A stretch of DNA of 34,845 bases from Phycisphaerae bacterium (lineage in GTDB: Bacteria; Planctomycetota; Phycisphaerae; Sedimentisphaerales; Anaerobacaceae). The stretch covers positions 1 to 34,845 of the forward strand of contig JAPLMX010000214.1 in the NCBI GenBank assembly GCA_026386805.1, given 5' to 3'. The notes under the pieces were generated by a model. That model made no database searches. It saw only the letters and a list, made by a program, of their open reading frames with translations, and was not told the origin of the DNA. The position numbers and the translations under genes are program-made. Positions within the stretch are counted from its first letter, which is position 1, and every line of letters starts with the position of its first letter. Shown piece by piece: positions 24,990-32,802 of this stretch.

Positions 24990-25883
24990 TCAAGGACTCG
25001 CCCAGTCACACCGATACGACTCCGGCACCTCCTCCAGACTCGAAAACACATCCTTGTCTGGAAACGCCGCCTTGGCCAGCGGTTCGACCAACTTCTTGTC
25101 GCACGTTATGATCGCATCCGCGCGACTCAGCAGCAGCACGTACTCGCCATCTTGATCGTCGTGCTCCGCCTCGGTCTCATCAGGTGTGTTATCATGTTTC
25201 AGGTTCTTGTACGAATACTCATAGGCAATTGCCGAGCCGAGGCGCATGCGATGCCAAGTCATCCATTCATCCGACAGACAGAACTGGTCTCTGTCTTTGA
25301 TCCCGTCAGATGGCAACGATCTCACGGCCATGTCGTGAATATCGAACCTCGTTGCGATGAGATTCAGGATAAAACGCAATCGGGTAGGCCGGTCAGGCGG
25401 AAAAACCTTGATCTCCTCGCGCCAATTCGGGCAGTCCTGAGCAACCTGCCGCTTTGCCATCTCGGGCAACTCGATATACTTCGCGTACGCCTCACGAGTG
25501 CACAAGCGTTCCCACTCATGCGCATCGGTCGGCTTGAGGACCTCATCAAGTTGGACCTCTCCTCGGCATATTCTCTCGGTCATGCCTTTTCTCTCGGTCA
25601 TGCCTTCTTCTGTTGCCAGATCCCAAGGATAGGGGCGGCAGTGTTGGGCCTCCCATTGAGAAAATTCCTGCCCCCTCGGACAGCAACAGGCCCCTTCTTT
25701 GATAAGCCTTTCATATCTCTTCAGCAGCTTCTTCTTTTCGCGGTCTTCGCTCGTTGCGCACTCATAAAGCAGAACACCGGGGGCAACTAAGAAATGATGC
25801 TTGGCAAAGTCGCACAGTGCCTCTGTTTTGATCCCATAGAACGCACTCTCATCAATAACGATCTGCTTGGATTTGGCAATCAT
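24990..25883 (-). CDS. PIN-like domain protein, translationally coupled to aroDE
   Basis: This 297-residue protein has the acidic residues of a PIN RNase fold at its two ends: Asp11 (QIVIDESAFYG), Glu41 (LLYECA), and Asp256 and Asp262 (SRADAIITCDKKLVEPL), followed by AAFPDKDVFSSLEEVP, a typical PIN C-terminus. About 200 residues lie between Glu41 and Asp256, far more than the usual PIN core. The ATG overlaps the aroDE stop as ATGA, with GGGGAG seven bases upstream, so it is very probably translated with aroDE. A small in-frame duplication gives EEGMTERKGMTERI. RNase activity is inferred from the fold only. Confidence 0.7.
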   Translation of the reverse strand: MIAKSKQIVIDESAFYGIKTEALCDFAKHHFLVAPGVLLYECATSEDREKKKLLKRYERLIKEGACCCPRGQEFSQWEAQHCRPYPWDLATEEGMTERKGMTERICRGEVQLDEVLKPTDAHEWERLCTREAYAKYIELPEMAKRQVAQDCPNWREEIKVFPPDRPTRLRFILNLIATRFDIHDMAVRSLPSDGIKDRDQFCLSDEWMTWHRMRLGSAIAYEYSYKNLKHDNTPDETEAEHDDQDGEYVLLLSRADAIITCDKKLVEPLAKAAFPDKDVFSSLEEVPESYRCDWASP

Positions 25884-27454
25884 CGGAGGCTCCCCATGAC
25901 AACTCTCCGCATGAGATCTCGATCTGCTTCGTGGCCGGTGAAAGGCTTGAACTGGGCGGCGGCCTGGTTGACGAACATGGCGAGGCCGTCAATGGTTTTG
26001 GCCCCTTTCTGCTTGGCCTGCCTGAGCAGCAGCGTCTCGGCCGGGTTGTAGACGGTGTCGAAGACCGTCATGTCCGGCTTGAGGTACTCGGCGGGGACGG
26101 GGGCCACATCGACGTTGGGGTGCATGCCGATGCTGGTGCAGTTGACCAGCAGTCTTGCGTTCATTCCGGACAACTCATCCAAGCCCGCAAATTGGCAGCC
26201 GAACTCGGTGGCGAGTCCTTCCGCCCGTTCCATCGTGCGGTTGTAGATCGTGACTTTAGCGCCGGCGTCGGTCAGGCCGGCGACAATGGCCCTGGAGACC
26301 CCGCCTGCTCCGACGACCGCCACCGGCACGTCTCGCAGGCCCCCGCGCTCGATCCCCATGCCGGCCGTGATCGCGTCGAGGGCGCCGGCGTAATCCGTGT
26401 TGTAGGCTCGAATTTGCCACTCGTCGCTCGTCGCTTGCGGATCGAGGATCAGCGTGTTCGCAGCGCCGATCTTGTCCGCCAACGGCTCGACGAATCCTCC
26501 CTTCTCATGTACATACTTCAGGGCGCTGTGCTTGTACGGGATCGTCACGCTGAAGCCCCGGAAATCGAGCCAGGGCCGGGCGAGGACGCTATCGAGGAAT
26601 TGGTTGAACTGCGGCTGTCCGCCCTGGACGAGCAGAGGCAGGTAGAGCCTGTTCATGCCTTTCTCGGCAAAACAGGCGTTGTGAATCGCCGGACTGAGCG
26701 AGTGGCCGACGGGATCGGCGATCACGCCGAAAAGCTCGGTCTCGGCGTTCATGAAGTCATTTCGGTATAATCCCTTAAGGCTGCCGACCGTCAACTGCCC
26801 TGGCGCGGTTGCAGCTTGGTCATTGATACTCGCAAAGGTCACAAAGCCGCCGAGCTTCTTCGCGAGGATTCGGCTGATCAGACCCGCCTGGCCCATGCAC
26901 AGCACAATTCGATCACCCTGCGTCTCGTGAAGCAGGTCGAAGGCATCGAAGCAATCGTTGATGTGATTGGCCGTGTAGACCAGCTTGGGGATGGCGTCGG
27001 GACAAGCTTGCAGAATGTCCCGGTGGAGCCGCCGAACCTCCGCGACCTTGCCCTGAAAATCATGGGCCGACAAGATCAATCGGCTTCGGGGCCGACTTGC
27101 GAGGGCCGATTTGGTCCTCTGCCCGATCTCGGGCTGAATGAAGTTCGCGTATTCAAGGTCGATGAAATCCGCCCCCGCCTCAATCGCCGCCAGCAAGATC
27201 TCGGTCCGCAGGGACTCGGGATGATTCCCCACTCCACCCTCCCGGGGGTCACGACAGGTCGCAATCACCGGTATCGACGCGGGGATTGTCCCTTTGGCTT
27301 CGGCAATCAAGGCGACCACCGAATCCCGGTCGAGGCGGTCCAGGTAGTCGGTGCGCAACTCCAGCATCTCGGCCCCGGCGGCTGCGGCCTCGCGAATCTG
27401 CCGGCTCGCCTGGTCCACGCTCTGCGCCGAGATGGGGACTGCCACGTACGTCAT
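25880..27454 (-). CDS. aroDE: Fused 3-dehydroquinate dehydratase (type I)/shikimate dehydrogenase
   Basis: This 524-residue bifunctional enzyme does steps 3 and 4 of the shikimate pathway: dehydroquinate to dehydroshikimate to shikimate with NADPH. Residues 1-225 are type I dehydroquinase, with His131 (LILSAHDF) and Schiff-base Lys157 (IPKLVYTA), then FASINDQAATAPGQL. Residues 240-524 are shikimate dehydrogenase: HSLSPAIHN (251-259), catalytic Lys308 in VTIPYK, Asp354 in YNTDYAG, the NADP loop VGAGGVSRAI (381-390) and NRTMERA. All key residues are kept. The same fusion is known in plants, chlamydiae and planctomycetes. It is divergent from aroB, sharing the 172-bp control region. Its stop overlaps the PIN-like gene start. 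Confidence 0.97.
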   Translation of the reverse strand: MTYVAVPISAQSVDQASRQIREAAAAGAEMLELRTDYLDRLDRDSVVALIAEAKGTIPASIPVIATCRDPREGGVGNHPESLRTEILLAAIEAGADFIDLEYANFIQPEIGQRTKSALASRPRSRLILSAHDFQGKVAEVRRLHRDILQACPDAIPKLVYTANHINDCFDAFDLLHETQGDRIVLCMGQAGLISRILAKKLGGFVTFASINDQAATAPGQLTVGSLKGLYRNDFMNAETELFGVIADPVGHSLSPAIHNACFAEKGMNRLYLPLLVQGGQPQFNQFLDSVLARPWLDFRGFSVTIPYKHSALKYVHEKGGFVEPLADKIGAANTLILDPQATSDEWQIRAYNTDYAGALDAITAGMGIERGGLRDVPVAVVGAGGVSRAIVAGLTDAGAKVTIYNRTMERAEGLATEFGCQFAGLDELSGMNARLLVNCTSIGMHPNVDVAPVPAEYLKPDMTVFDTVYNPAETLLLRQAKQKGAKTIDGLAMFVNQAAAQFKPFTGHEADRDLMRRVVMGSLR

Positions 27455-27465
27455 AGTAGTTTAGA

Positions 27466-27494
27466 CATATAGCAGACGGCCGGCTCTGAAGCAA
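27466..27494 (-). promoter_or_regulatory. Candidate aroDE promoter, nearly leaderless
   Basis: On the minus strand: TTGCTT (27489-27494), a 17-nt spacer and TATATG (27466-27471). The predicted start near 27459 leaves only about 5 nt before the ATG at 27454, and no Shine-Dalgarno is present. Confidence 0.45.
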
Positions 27495-27536
27495 GGGACA
27501 ATTGCCCGTGCCAGTCCGCCTCCGCCCCATTGCGTA

Positions 27537-27591
27537 TTGCATTCTCCGCTCGAATCCGGTATTCTCCCGTTGTGGTGCCTGTCTGAGGCAC
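27537..27591 (+). promoter_or_regulatory. Candidate aroB promoter and leader hairpin
   Basis: TTGCAT (27537-27542), a 17-nt spacer and TATTCT (27560-27565). The start near 27572 is followed at once by the perfect 6-bp stem GTGCCT/AGGCAC (27575-27580 with 27586-27591, 5-nt loop). The leader is about 55 nt. Confidence 0.45.
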
Positions 27592-27626
27592 GGTTGTCTG
27601 GTCAAATCATGGTGTAGAGCAGCAGA

Positions 27627-28724
27627 ATGCAGGAACTACATATCAAGGTCCCAGGCACAAGCGAAACGAGCTATCGCATCGCCATCGGTTCGGGTCTGCT
27701 GGGCTCCGTATGGTCCGCTGTGGACATGGCCTTCGCCAAATGTAGACGATTCGTCATTACGGATGCCAGCGTTGCAGCGGCGGGCCACCTGAACACGCTC
27801 CTGCAGGGCCGGGACGCTCCCACGTATGTGATTCACCCTGCCGGCGAGCAGTCGAAGAACATCGACACCGTGGTCGCGATTGTCGAAGCCATGGAAAGAG
27901 CGTACCTTGGCCGCGACACACTCGTGATGGCGTTGGGCGGCGGGACCGTCGGCGACATCGCGGGCTTCGCCGCGGCGATCTTCAAGCGGGGCGTCCCCGT
28001 CGTACAGATCCCGACCACGACCCTGGCCCAGGCGGACTCCGCCATCGGCGGCAAGACCGGCGTCGATTCCAGCATCAGCAAGAACGCCTTCGGGGCCTTC
28101 TGGCACCCGGCGGCGGTCTTCATCGACGTGGCCACGCTCCAGACGCTGGACGAGCGGCAATTCCGGGCGGGACTCGTCGAATCGGTCAAACACGGCCTGA
28201 TCGCCGACCAGGGCTACTTCGAGTTCATCGAGACTCATTTGGACGCCATTCTTGACAGGGACATGAACACCCTCGAAACTCTGGCTCGGTACAACTGCAC
28301 GATCAAGGGCCGCGTCGTTGAGGAAGACCCGCTGGAGAAGAACGAACGCCGGGTTCTGAACTACGGCCACACGGTGGGACACGCGGTCGAGGCCGCCGGC
28401 GACTACGCCCTGCTCCACGGCGAGGCGATTGCGGTCGGTATGATCGCGGCCGGATTGATCGAGGTCGAGCTGGGACTCTCCAAGCCGGACCGGCTGGATC
28501 GGGTTCGGCGGGTCCTCGAAAAACTCGGCGTCCCGGTGAAATTGCCGCCGCATCTGGCCGAAGATAGGGTGATCGACGTGATGCGGCACGACAAAAAGGC
28601 GGTCGATCAGTGGCCGCGGTTCGTGTTGCTCGATCAGATCGGCCAAGTCCATTGTGAAAACGGCCAATACGCGGTGCAAGTCGGCCGCAAGATCGTGGAG
28701 AAGGTTTTGACGAAACTCAAATAG
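27627..28724 (+). CDS. aroB: 3-dehydroquinate synthase
   Basis: AroB converts DAHP to 3-dehydroquinate with NAD and a divalent metal, step 2 of the shikimate pathway. The 365-residue length is normal. Signatures in order: AGEQSKN (72-78), LGGGTVGDIAGFAAAIFKRG (103-122), PTTTLAQADSAIGGKTGVD (129-147), and the zinc ligands Glu185 (GLVESVKHGL), His248 (NYGHTVGHAVE) and His264 (LLHGEAIAVGM). The start is the ATG at 27627, with no strong Shine-Dalgarno. It is divergent from aroDE; the next plus-strand gene lies 158 bp on, across an inverted-repeat element. Confidence 0.97.
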   Translation: MQELHIKVPGTSETSYRIAIGSGLLGSVWSAVDMAFAKCRRFVITDASVAAAGHLNTLLQGRDAPTYVIHPAGEQSKNIDTVVAIVEAMERAYLGRDTLVMALGGGTVGDIAGFAAAIFKRGVPVVQIPTTTLAQADSAIGGKTGVDSSISKNAFGAFWHPAAVFIDVATLQTLDERQFRAGLVESVKHGLIADQGYFEFIETHLDAILDRDMNTLETLARYNCTIKGRVVEEDPLEKNERRVLNYGHTVGHAVEAAGDYALLHGEAIAVGMIAAGLIEVELGLSKPDRLDRVRRVLEKLGVPVKLPPHLAEDRVIDVMRHDKKAVDQWPRFVLLDQIGQVHCENGQYAVQVGRKIVEKVLTKLK

Positions 28725-28728
28725 GAAA

Positions 28729-28862
28729 TGTCATGCTGAACGAAGTGAAGCATCTGGCCCAAGAATGGAGAATCGCCGCCGCAACTGCGAGAGCTTTTCC
28801 TTCACGGCCCAGATTCCTTCGGCGGGCTCAGGACAGGCTCTTCGCTATCGCTCAGGATGACA
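28729..28862. repeat. 134-bp inverted-repeat element (MITE-like) between aroB and the aldolase gene
   Basis: It starts TGTCATGCTGAACGAAGTG and ends CTATCGCTCAGGATGACA, whose complement is TGTCATCCTGAGCGATAG. The ends thus match as imperfect terminal inverted repeats of about 20 bp. Words like 'TGTCATGCTGA(A/G)CGAAG' and 'CTCAGGACAGG' occur as dispersed elements in many bacteria, by my recollection. It codes for nothing visible. No target-site duplication is clear. It starts 5 bp after the aroB stop and ends 10 bp before the next gene's Shine-Dalgarno. Confidence 0.7.
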
Positions 28863-28882
28863 AGATACTTGTGAGGTAGGCT

Positions 28883-29833
28883 ATGTACAGACCCCAAATC
28901 AAAGTGCTCGATTGTACGATCCGGGACGGCGGCCTCATCAACAACCACTTCTTCAGCGACGAGTTCGTCCGCGAGGCCTACCGGGCGCTATCCAAGAGCG
29001 GCATCGACTACATGGAGATGGGCTATCGCAGTAGCAAGGAGTTGTGCCCCACGAAGGAGTTCGGGGTCTGGAAGTACTGCGACGACGACAAGATCCGCGA
29101 GATCATCGACGGCATCGAGTCCAATCTGAAGATCAGCATCATGGTGGACGCCCACCGCGTCCGCGAGCAGGCCTTCGCACCGGCCGATGAAAGTCCGGTG
29201 GACATGATCCGCGTCGCCACCTACGTCAAGGACATCGACAAGGCCATCGACCTGGCCAAGCGGACCAAGGACCTCGGTTATGAGACCTGCGTCAACATCA
29301 TGGCGATCTCCAAGGAAAGCGAGTTCGCGATGATCGAGGCCTTGGACCAGCTTGCCAAAACGAATATCGACTGCGTCTACGTCGTGGACAGCTACGGCGC
29401 CCTGTACTGCGAGCAGATCGAGTACCTGGTAAAATTGTACAAGGAGCACGTGCCCGGCAAGGAAGTCGGCATCCACGCGCACAACAATCAGCAACTCGCC
29501 TTCGCGAACACGATCGAGGCCATCATCCACAACGCGAACTACCTCGATGCCTCTCTTTTCGGCATCGGCCGCGGGCCGGGCAACTGCTGTCTCGAACTGC
29601 TCATCGGCTTCCTGAAGAACCCCAAATTCAATCTCAGCCCCATCCTGAAATTCATCCAGGACTACATGCTCCCCCTGCGCGAGCAGATCGAATGGGGCTA
29701 CATCATCCCCTACATGCTGACCGGCATCCTCAACGAGCACCCGCGTGCCGCGATTGCCTACCGCGAAACCCCCAACAAAGACAAATACGCGGAGTTCTAC
29801 GAGCGCCTGCTCGAAGGCGTCATCGACGAATAG
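28883..29833 (+). CDS. DRE-TIM metallolyase, 4-hydroxy-2-oxovalerate-aldolase-like
   Basis: This 316-residue TIM-barrel aldolase or lyase belongs to the HMGL-like family. The family motif D-x-T-x-R-D is seen as LDCTIRDGG (9-17), giving metal ligand Asp10 and catalytic Arg14. The second metal site is GIHAHNNQ (196-203), with His198 and His200. Members cleave or form C-C bonds next to a keto-acid carboxylate. The protein lacks the C-terminal domain of 4-hydroxy-2-oxovalerate aldolase (MhpE/DmpG) and of synthases such as isopropylmalate synthase, so the substrate is unknown; related stand-alone aldolases sit in sugar or surface-polymer loci. The start has GAGGTAGG at 28873-28880. It may be read through from aroB. 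Confidence 0.88.
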   Translation: MYRPQIKVLDCTIRDGGLINNHFFSDEFVREAYRALSKSGIDYMEMGYRSSKELCPTKEFGVWKYCDDDKIREIIDGIESNLKISIMVDAHRVREQAFAPADESPVDMIRVATYVKDIDKAIDLAKRTKDLGYETCVNIMAISKESEFAMIEALDQLAKTNIDCVYVVDSYGALYCEQIEYLVKLYKEHVPGKEVGIHAHNNQQLAFANTIEAIIHNANYLDASLFGIGRGPGNCCLELLIGFLKNPKFNLSPILKFIQDYMLPLREQIEWGYIIPYMLTGILNEHPRAAIAYRETPNKDKYAEFYERLLEGVIDE

Positions 29834-30013
29834 GTGGCGAGTGCGGCGAACACGGTATTCCCGTCACTTCCAGCGGTGGCTTGCACCGAGCGCGGTGGAG
29901 TAGACGCGAATCGTCGTATTCTAACCATATTACTCCTGTTTTCGTAATGATGTCCCACCACGACACTTGGAGTGCCCGACCCGCATCCATCAAATGACCT
30001 TGGGAACAGCTCG

Positions 30014-30862
30014 CTACGGGGACGTCGGAGCCGAGGGATGCACTTCAGATATCTTTAGTTTCTTTCTAAACGCATATTTCTTCGCTCGATCATGGAGATA
30101 CTCGAAATCTCTCATGTAGGTCTCCCATTTTCTACCTGGGCTTCTTTCCCGCTCTATCAGTTCATGAGCCTGCGACCAGCATTTTATTATTACGTCGTAG
30201 ATGTCCATCCATACTCCCTTATGAATGAGAACATAAAGGTCCTTCAAATAGGGAAGAACATCGCGTTCGAGGGAACGGGGTGAATCCGACCCGCGTTCGA
30301 CAAAGCAATCCCTGTTGAACAAGTAGAAACCCGCATCAACAACAGCCGCGTTGGAAGAGGGTAGCTTTTCATGGAAAGATAACACACGGCATGTGTCGTC
30401 AAACACTATGGTTCCGTAGGCACTGGCATCGGGGACCGGTGTCCCCAGAATCACTCCTTGGGCCTGGGTCTGGACCGCAAATTGGTGCATGGCGACGAGG
30501 TTTGGATAGCAAAAAACGTCAGCCATTGATACCCAGAAATTGTGATGTCGTGGAGGGATAAGGCTGATTGCTTCCATGATGGAGCCGGCTGTTCCTTTCC
30601 CAAAGGAATCACAAAAGTAGATATCGATCGGAAAGCGCCTCTTCTCAACCCACTGTCTGATTTTACTACCAAGGTGCCCAGTGGTTAGAATGATTGATTT
30701 GACTCCGATCGTGCGGAAAAGAGAAATGTGGATCTCCAGCAATGGAACAGAATTAACCTCAAGGAGGCATTTGGGGGTATGTAATGAGACGGCACCCAGA
30801 CGGTGGCCCGATCCCCCACAAAGGACAATAGCTATGGACGCGTCATTTGATCCTGGAGTCAT
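30014..30862 (-). CDS. Sugar-phosphate nucleotidyltransferase (NTP_transferase family)
   Basis: The protein is 282 residues from ATG 30862. It has the glycosyl nucleotidyltransferase signature IAIVLCGGSGHRLGAVSLHTPKC in parts (G-G-x-G-x-R at 16-21, PK at 30-31), followed by LLEVNSVPLLEIHI, and the mid-protein metal site MADVFCYPN. Such enzymes join sugar-1-phosphate and NTP to give NDP-sugars for polysaccharide or glycoconjugate synthesis. The exact sugar is unclear; the nearest look is mannose- or glucose-1-phosphate enzymes. An in-frame extension upstream to 30982 overlaps the next gene and adds no family residues. Its DNA is visibly more AT-rich than the neighbours, with different codon use, suggesting more recent arrival. 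Confidence 0.85.
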   Translation of the reverse strand: MTPGSNDASIAIVLCGGSGHRLGAVSLHTPKCLLEVNSVPLLEIHISLFRTIGVKSIILTTGHLGSKIRQWVEKRRFPIDIYFCDSFGKGTAGSIMEAISLIPPRHHNFWVSMADVFCYPNLVAMHQFAVQTQAQGVILGTPVPDASAYGTIVFDDTCRVLSFHEKLPSSNAAVVDAGFYLFNRDCFVERGSDSPRSLERDVLPYLKDLYVLIHKGVWMDIYDVIIKCWSQAHELIERERSPGRKWETYMRDFEYLHDRAKKYAFRKKLKISEVHPSAPTSP

Positions 30863-30959
30863 AAATGCGTTCCCGACGTCAGTGCAATGAACATAGCACA
30901 GGGTTTCGCGCCGGTCAAGAGCATCGGCAAAGAATCCTCGCCTCGCATCTTTCCACCTA

Positions 30960-31295
30960 TCATTTCCCTGACAACTCTTCAAGATCGGTCTTGCGGTCCT
31001 GAAGCGAGCTCAGTTTCTTCTTGAGGTCGACCATCTCCTTCTTGATCTTGCGCAGCTCTGCCTGTCCCTTGACCTTCACCAAATACTTCTCTCCAAGCTC
31101 CTCCGTTATGTACTTCTCAAGCTGGCCTCTCAGGATCCTGAGGTACGGGTTTCCCCATATCGCCCCCTCTCGATACTCAAGTCTGCCCGCTCGAATCCCT
31201 TTGACGATGAAGTCGCGGCTCACGCCGTATTCAGCCTTGGCTGTTACGTCGCTAAGAGTCCCTCCCTTTCGGTTCCATTCGCCGTACTCTGCCAT
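30960..31295 (-). CDS. Small HTH DNA-binding protein with C-terminal coiled coil
   Basis: The protein is 111 residues from ATG 31295, which has GAGGA five bases upstream. Residues 10-45 (GGTLSDVTAKAEYGVSRDFI, then KGIRAGRLEYREG) resemble an excisionase/MerR-like winged HTH: a short recognition helix followed by a conserved turn. Residues 75-111 are Lys/Glu/Leu-rich heptads, a likely coiled coil for dimerisation. Proteins of this type are stand-alone and of unknown target. It ends 97 bp before the sugar nucleotidyltransferase start on the same strand and might control it. Confidence 0.7.
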   Translation of the reverse strand: MAEYGEWNRKGGTLSDVTAKAEYGVSRDFIVKGIRAGRLEYREGAIWGNPYLRILRGQLEKYITEELGEKYLVKVKGQAELRKIKKEMVDLKKKLSSLQDRKTDLEELSGK

Positions 31296-31327
31296 ACATA
31301 TCCTCGGCAACGACATCACTGCTTGTG

Positions 31328-31414
31328 CTATATCTTCTCCGGCGGTTGCAGTTGCCGCTTCAGATCGTCAGTTCCACCGAAGGTCTGCCAGTCGTAGAAT
31401 CGTTTAGCCGTCAT
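31328..31414 (-). CDS. Possible small ORF (28 residues) before the HTH gene
   Basis: On the minus strand ATG 31414 opens MTAKRFYDWQTFGGTDDLKR and ends EKI at TAG 31328. It sits 32 bp upstream of the HTH gene. No Shine-Dalgarno is visible and I recognise no family. It could be a leader peptide, a remnant or chance. The rest of the 270-bp gap shows nothing else. Confidence 0.2.
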   Translation of the reverse strand: MTAKRFYDWQTFGGTDDLKRQLQPPEKI

Positions 31415-31566
31415 GACAAGCAATCTACCGAATCAAAGCGTCTGTCGCCAGGAGAAATGGCCACTGCCAACGCGCTGTGTCTCGTCCACTTCGAATCGTC
31501 CGTCTGGTCCTGCCTCATGGTTCCTGTTCATACGATTTCCAGATAGACCCGCTTTCCATCGTCCAG

Positions 31567-32802
31567 TTACGGAATCGTCCACAGGGTGACCGATTCTTTG
31601 TCCCTGATGAAGATGCTCTTGCCGGCGATTACGGGGTGCGCCCAGATCTCCGGGTCGCCTACTTTGTAGTGGGCTAGCTCGGTGTACTGCTTGTCGCTGG
31701 GCAGGTAGACGGATAGCTCTCCGTTGACCGTCAGAGCGATCAGGCAGGAGCCGGCATCGACGATGGCGGCACCCTGGCCCCGGTTGGCCGTGTCGGCCCA
31801 GAGCACTCGACCCGTCTTGGCATCGAGGCAATTCAGCTTGGTGGCGGCGAAACCGAATAGCAGACCGTCGCGCAGCACCGGGGTGGTGAACGTCGATCCG
31901 GCCTGGGTGTCGCTGTTGGTCCACATTGGCTCCGCTGTGAACTTGCCGTCCTTCTTGGCGACCTTGATCGCCAGCGTGCCCATGCCCTGTCCTGTGACAT
32001 ACACGGTCTGGCCGTCGATCACAGGGGTGGTCGTGTTCACCGGCCTGGCCTTGAATGGCACCTGCCACAGGAGCGTCTGGTCGGCCAGACTGACGCCGAT
32101 GACCTCTTTCTCATTGATGGTCACGATCTGCCTGGTGCCCTCGATGGTGGCAACCACGGGCGAAGAAGGAGCGGGCGCATCGCCGGTGTATTTCCACTTC
32201 GCCTGGCCGCTGGCCAGATCGAACGCGATCAGCGAACCCTGGCCTTTGCCGCCGACGTAGACGATGCACATCCCGTGGACAACCATCGGGGACATGGACG
32301 ACTCGAACTGGTACGCCGTATCCAGGTAGTCCGCGGCGGACTGCTTGCGCCAGAGCACTTTGCCCGTGGCGGCGTCCAGGCACGAGAGTATCCCGCCCAC
32401 GCCCAGCACGCAGAGCTTTCCCTCGACCACGATCGGCGAGCTGCGCGTGCCGGGGTGTCGCGAGCTGGGGCCGGTAACAACGAACTGCGCCGGATAGATT
32501 TCCTGCCAGAGCACCTTGCCGCTGACGGCATCGATGCAACTGATGACTTCATTGGCCTCCTGGCGACCGAAGGCGTACAGCTTGTCGCCCACGAGAGCCG
32601 GCGAGGAATCGCCCACGCCCACCGTCACTTTCCACTTCTGCTTCAGCTCCTTCGGCCAGCTCTGGGGTGCGGCAAACCCGTTGAGCTTATCATCCCGGTT
32701 GGGTCCCCGCCATTGAGGCCAATCCTGCGCCAGGACAGAACTCATACCGACCAGAATCACAATCCCCGCAACCGCCGCCATCAATCCATTTGTGTTCTTC
32801 AT
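31567..32802 (-). CDS. Exported PQQ-type beta-propeller protein
   Basis: The protein is 411 residues from ATG 32802, preceded by AAGGTGGGGA. A signal peptide covers about 1-25 (ending SSVLA), followed at once by QDWPQWRGPNRDDKLNG, the conserved opening of planctomycete PQQ-like propellers. Repeated blades follow, each with a '(D)A(A/V/K)(S/T)G(K/R)VLW' strand: DAVSGKVLWQE, DAATGKVLWRK, DLASGQAKWKY, LADQTLLWQV and DAKTGRVLWAD. The fold resembles BamB and quinoprotein dehydrogenases, but no PQQ-ligand or catalytic residues are apparent. Role unknown; probably extracytoplasmic protein binding. An in-frame extension to 32937 adds 45 residues without a signal and was not used. Confidence 0.88.
   Translation of the reverse strand: MKNTNGLMAAVAGIVILVGMSSVLAQDWPQWRGPNRDDKLNGFAAPQSWPKELKQKWKVTVGVGDSSPALVGDKLYAFGRQEANEVISCIDAVSGKVLWQEIYPAQFVVTGPSSRHPGTRSSPIVVEGKLCVLGVGGILSCLDAATGKVLWRKQSAADYLDTAYQFESSMSPMVVHGMCIVYVGGKGQGSLIAFDLASGQAKWKYTGDAPAPSSPVVATIEGTRQIVTINEKEVIGVSLADQTLLWQVPFKARPVNTTTPVIDGQTVYVTGQGMGTLAIKVAKKDGKFTAEPMWTNSDTQAGSTFTTPVLRDGLLFGFAATKLNCLDAKTGRVLWADTANRGQGAAIVDAGSCLIALTVNGELSVYLPSDKQYTELAHYKVGDPEIWAHPVIAGKSIFIRDKESVTLWTIP

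Noticed and set aside
27541-27560. CTCGAATCC-like tRNA T-arm word
   Set aside because: No cloverleaf can be built around it; it lies in the aroB promoter spacer.
27636-28679. 347-codon open frame antisense to aroB
   Set aside because: Shadow of aroB; no start signals and no recognisable domain.
30863-30982. 40-residue N-terminal extension of the sugar nucleotidyltransferase
   Set aside because: It overlaps the HTH gene, and the nucleotide-binding motif normally lies within the first 20 residues.
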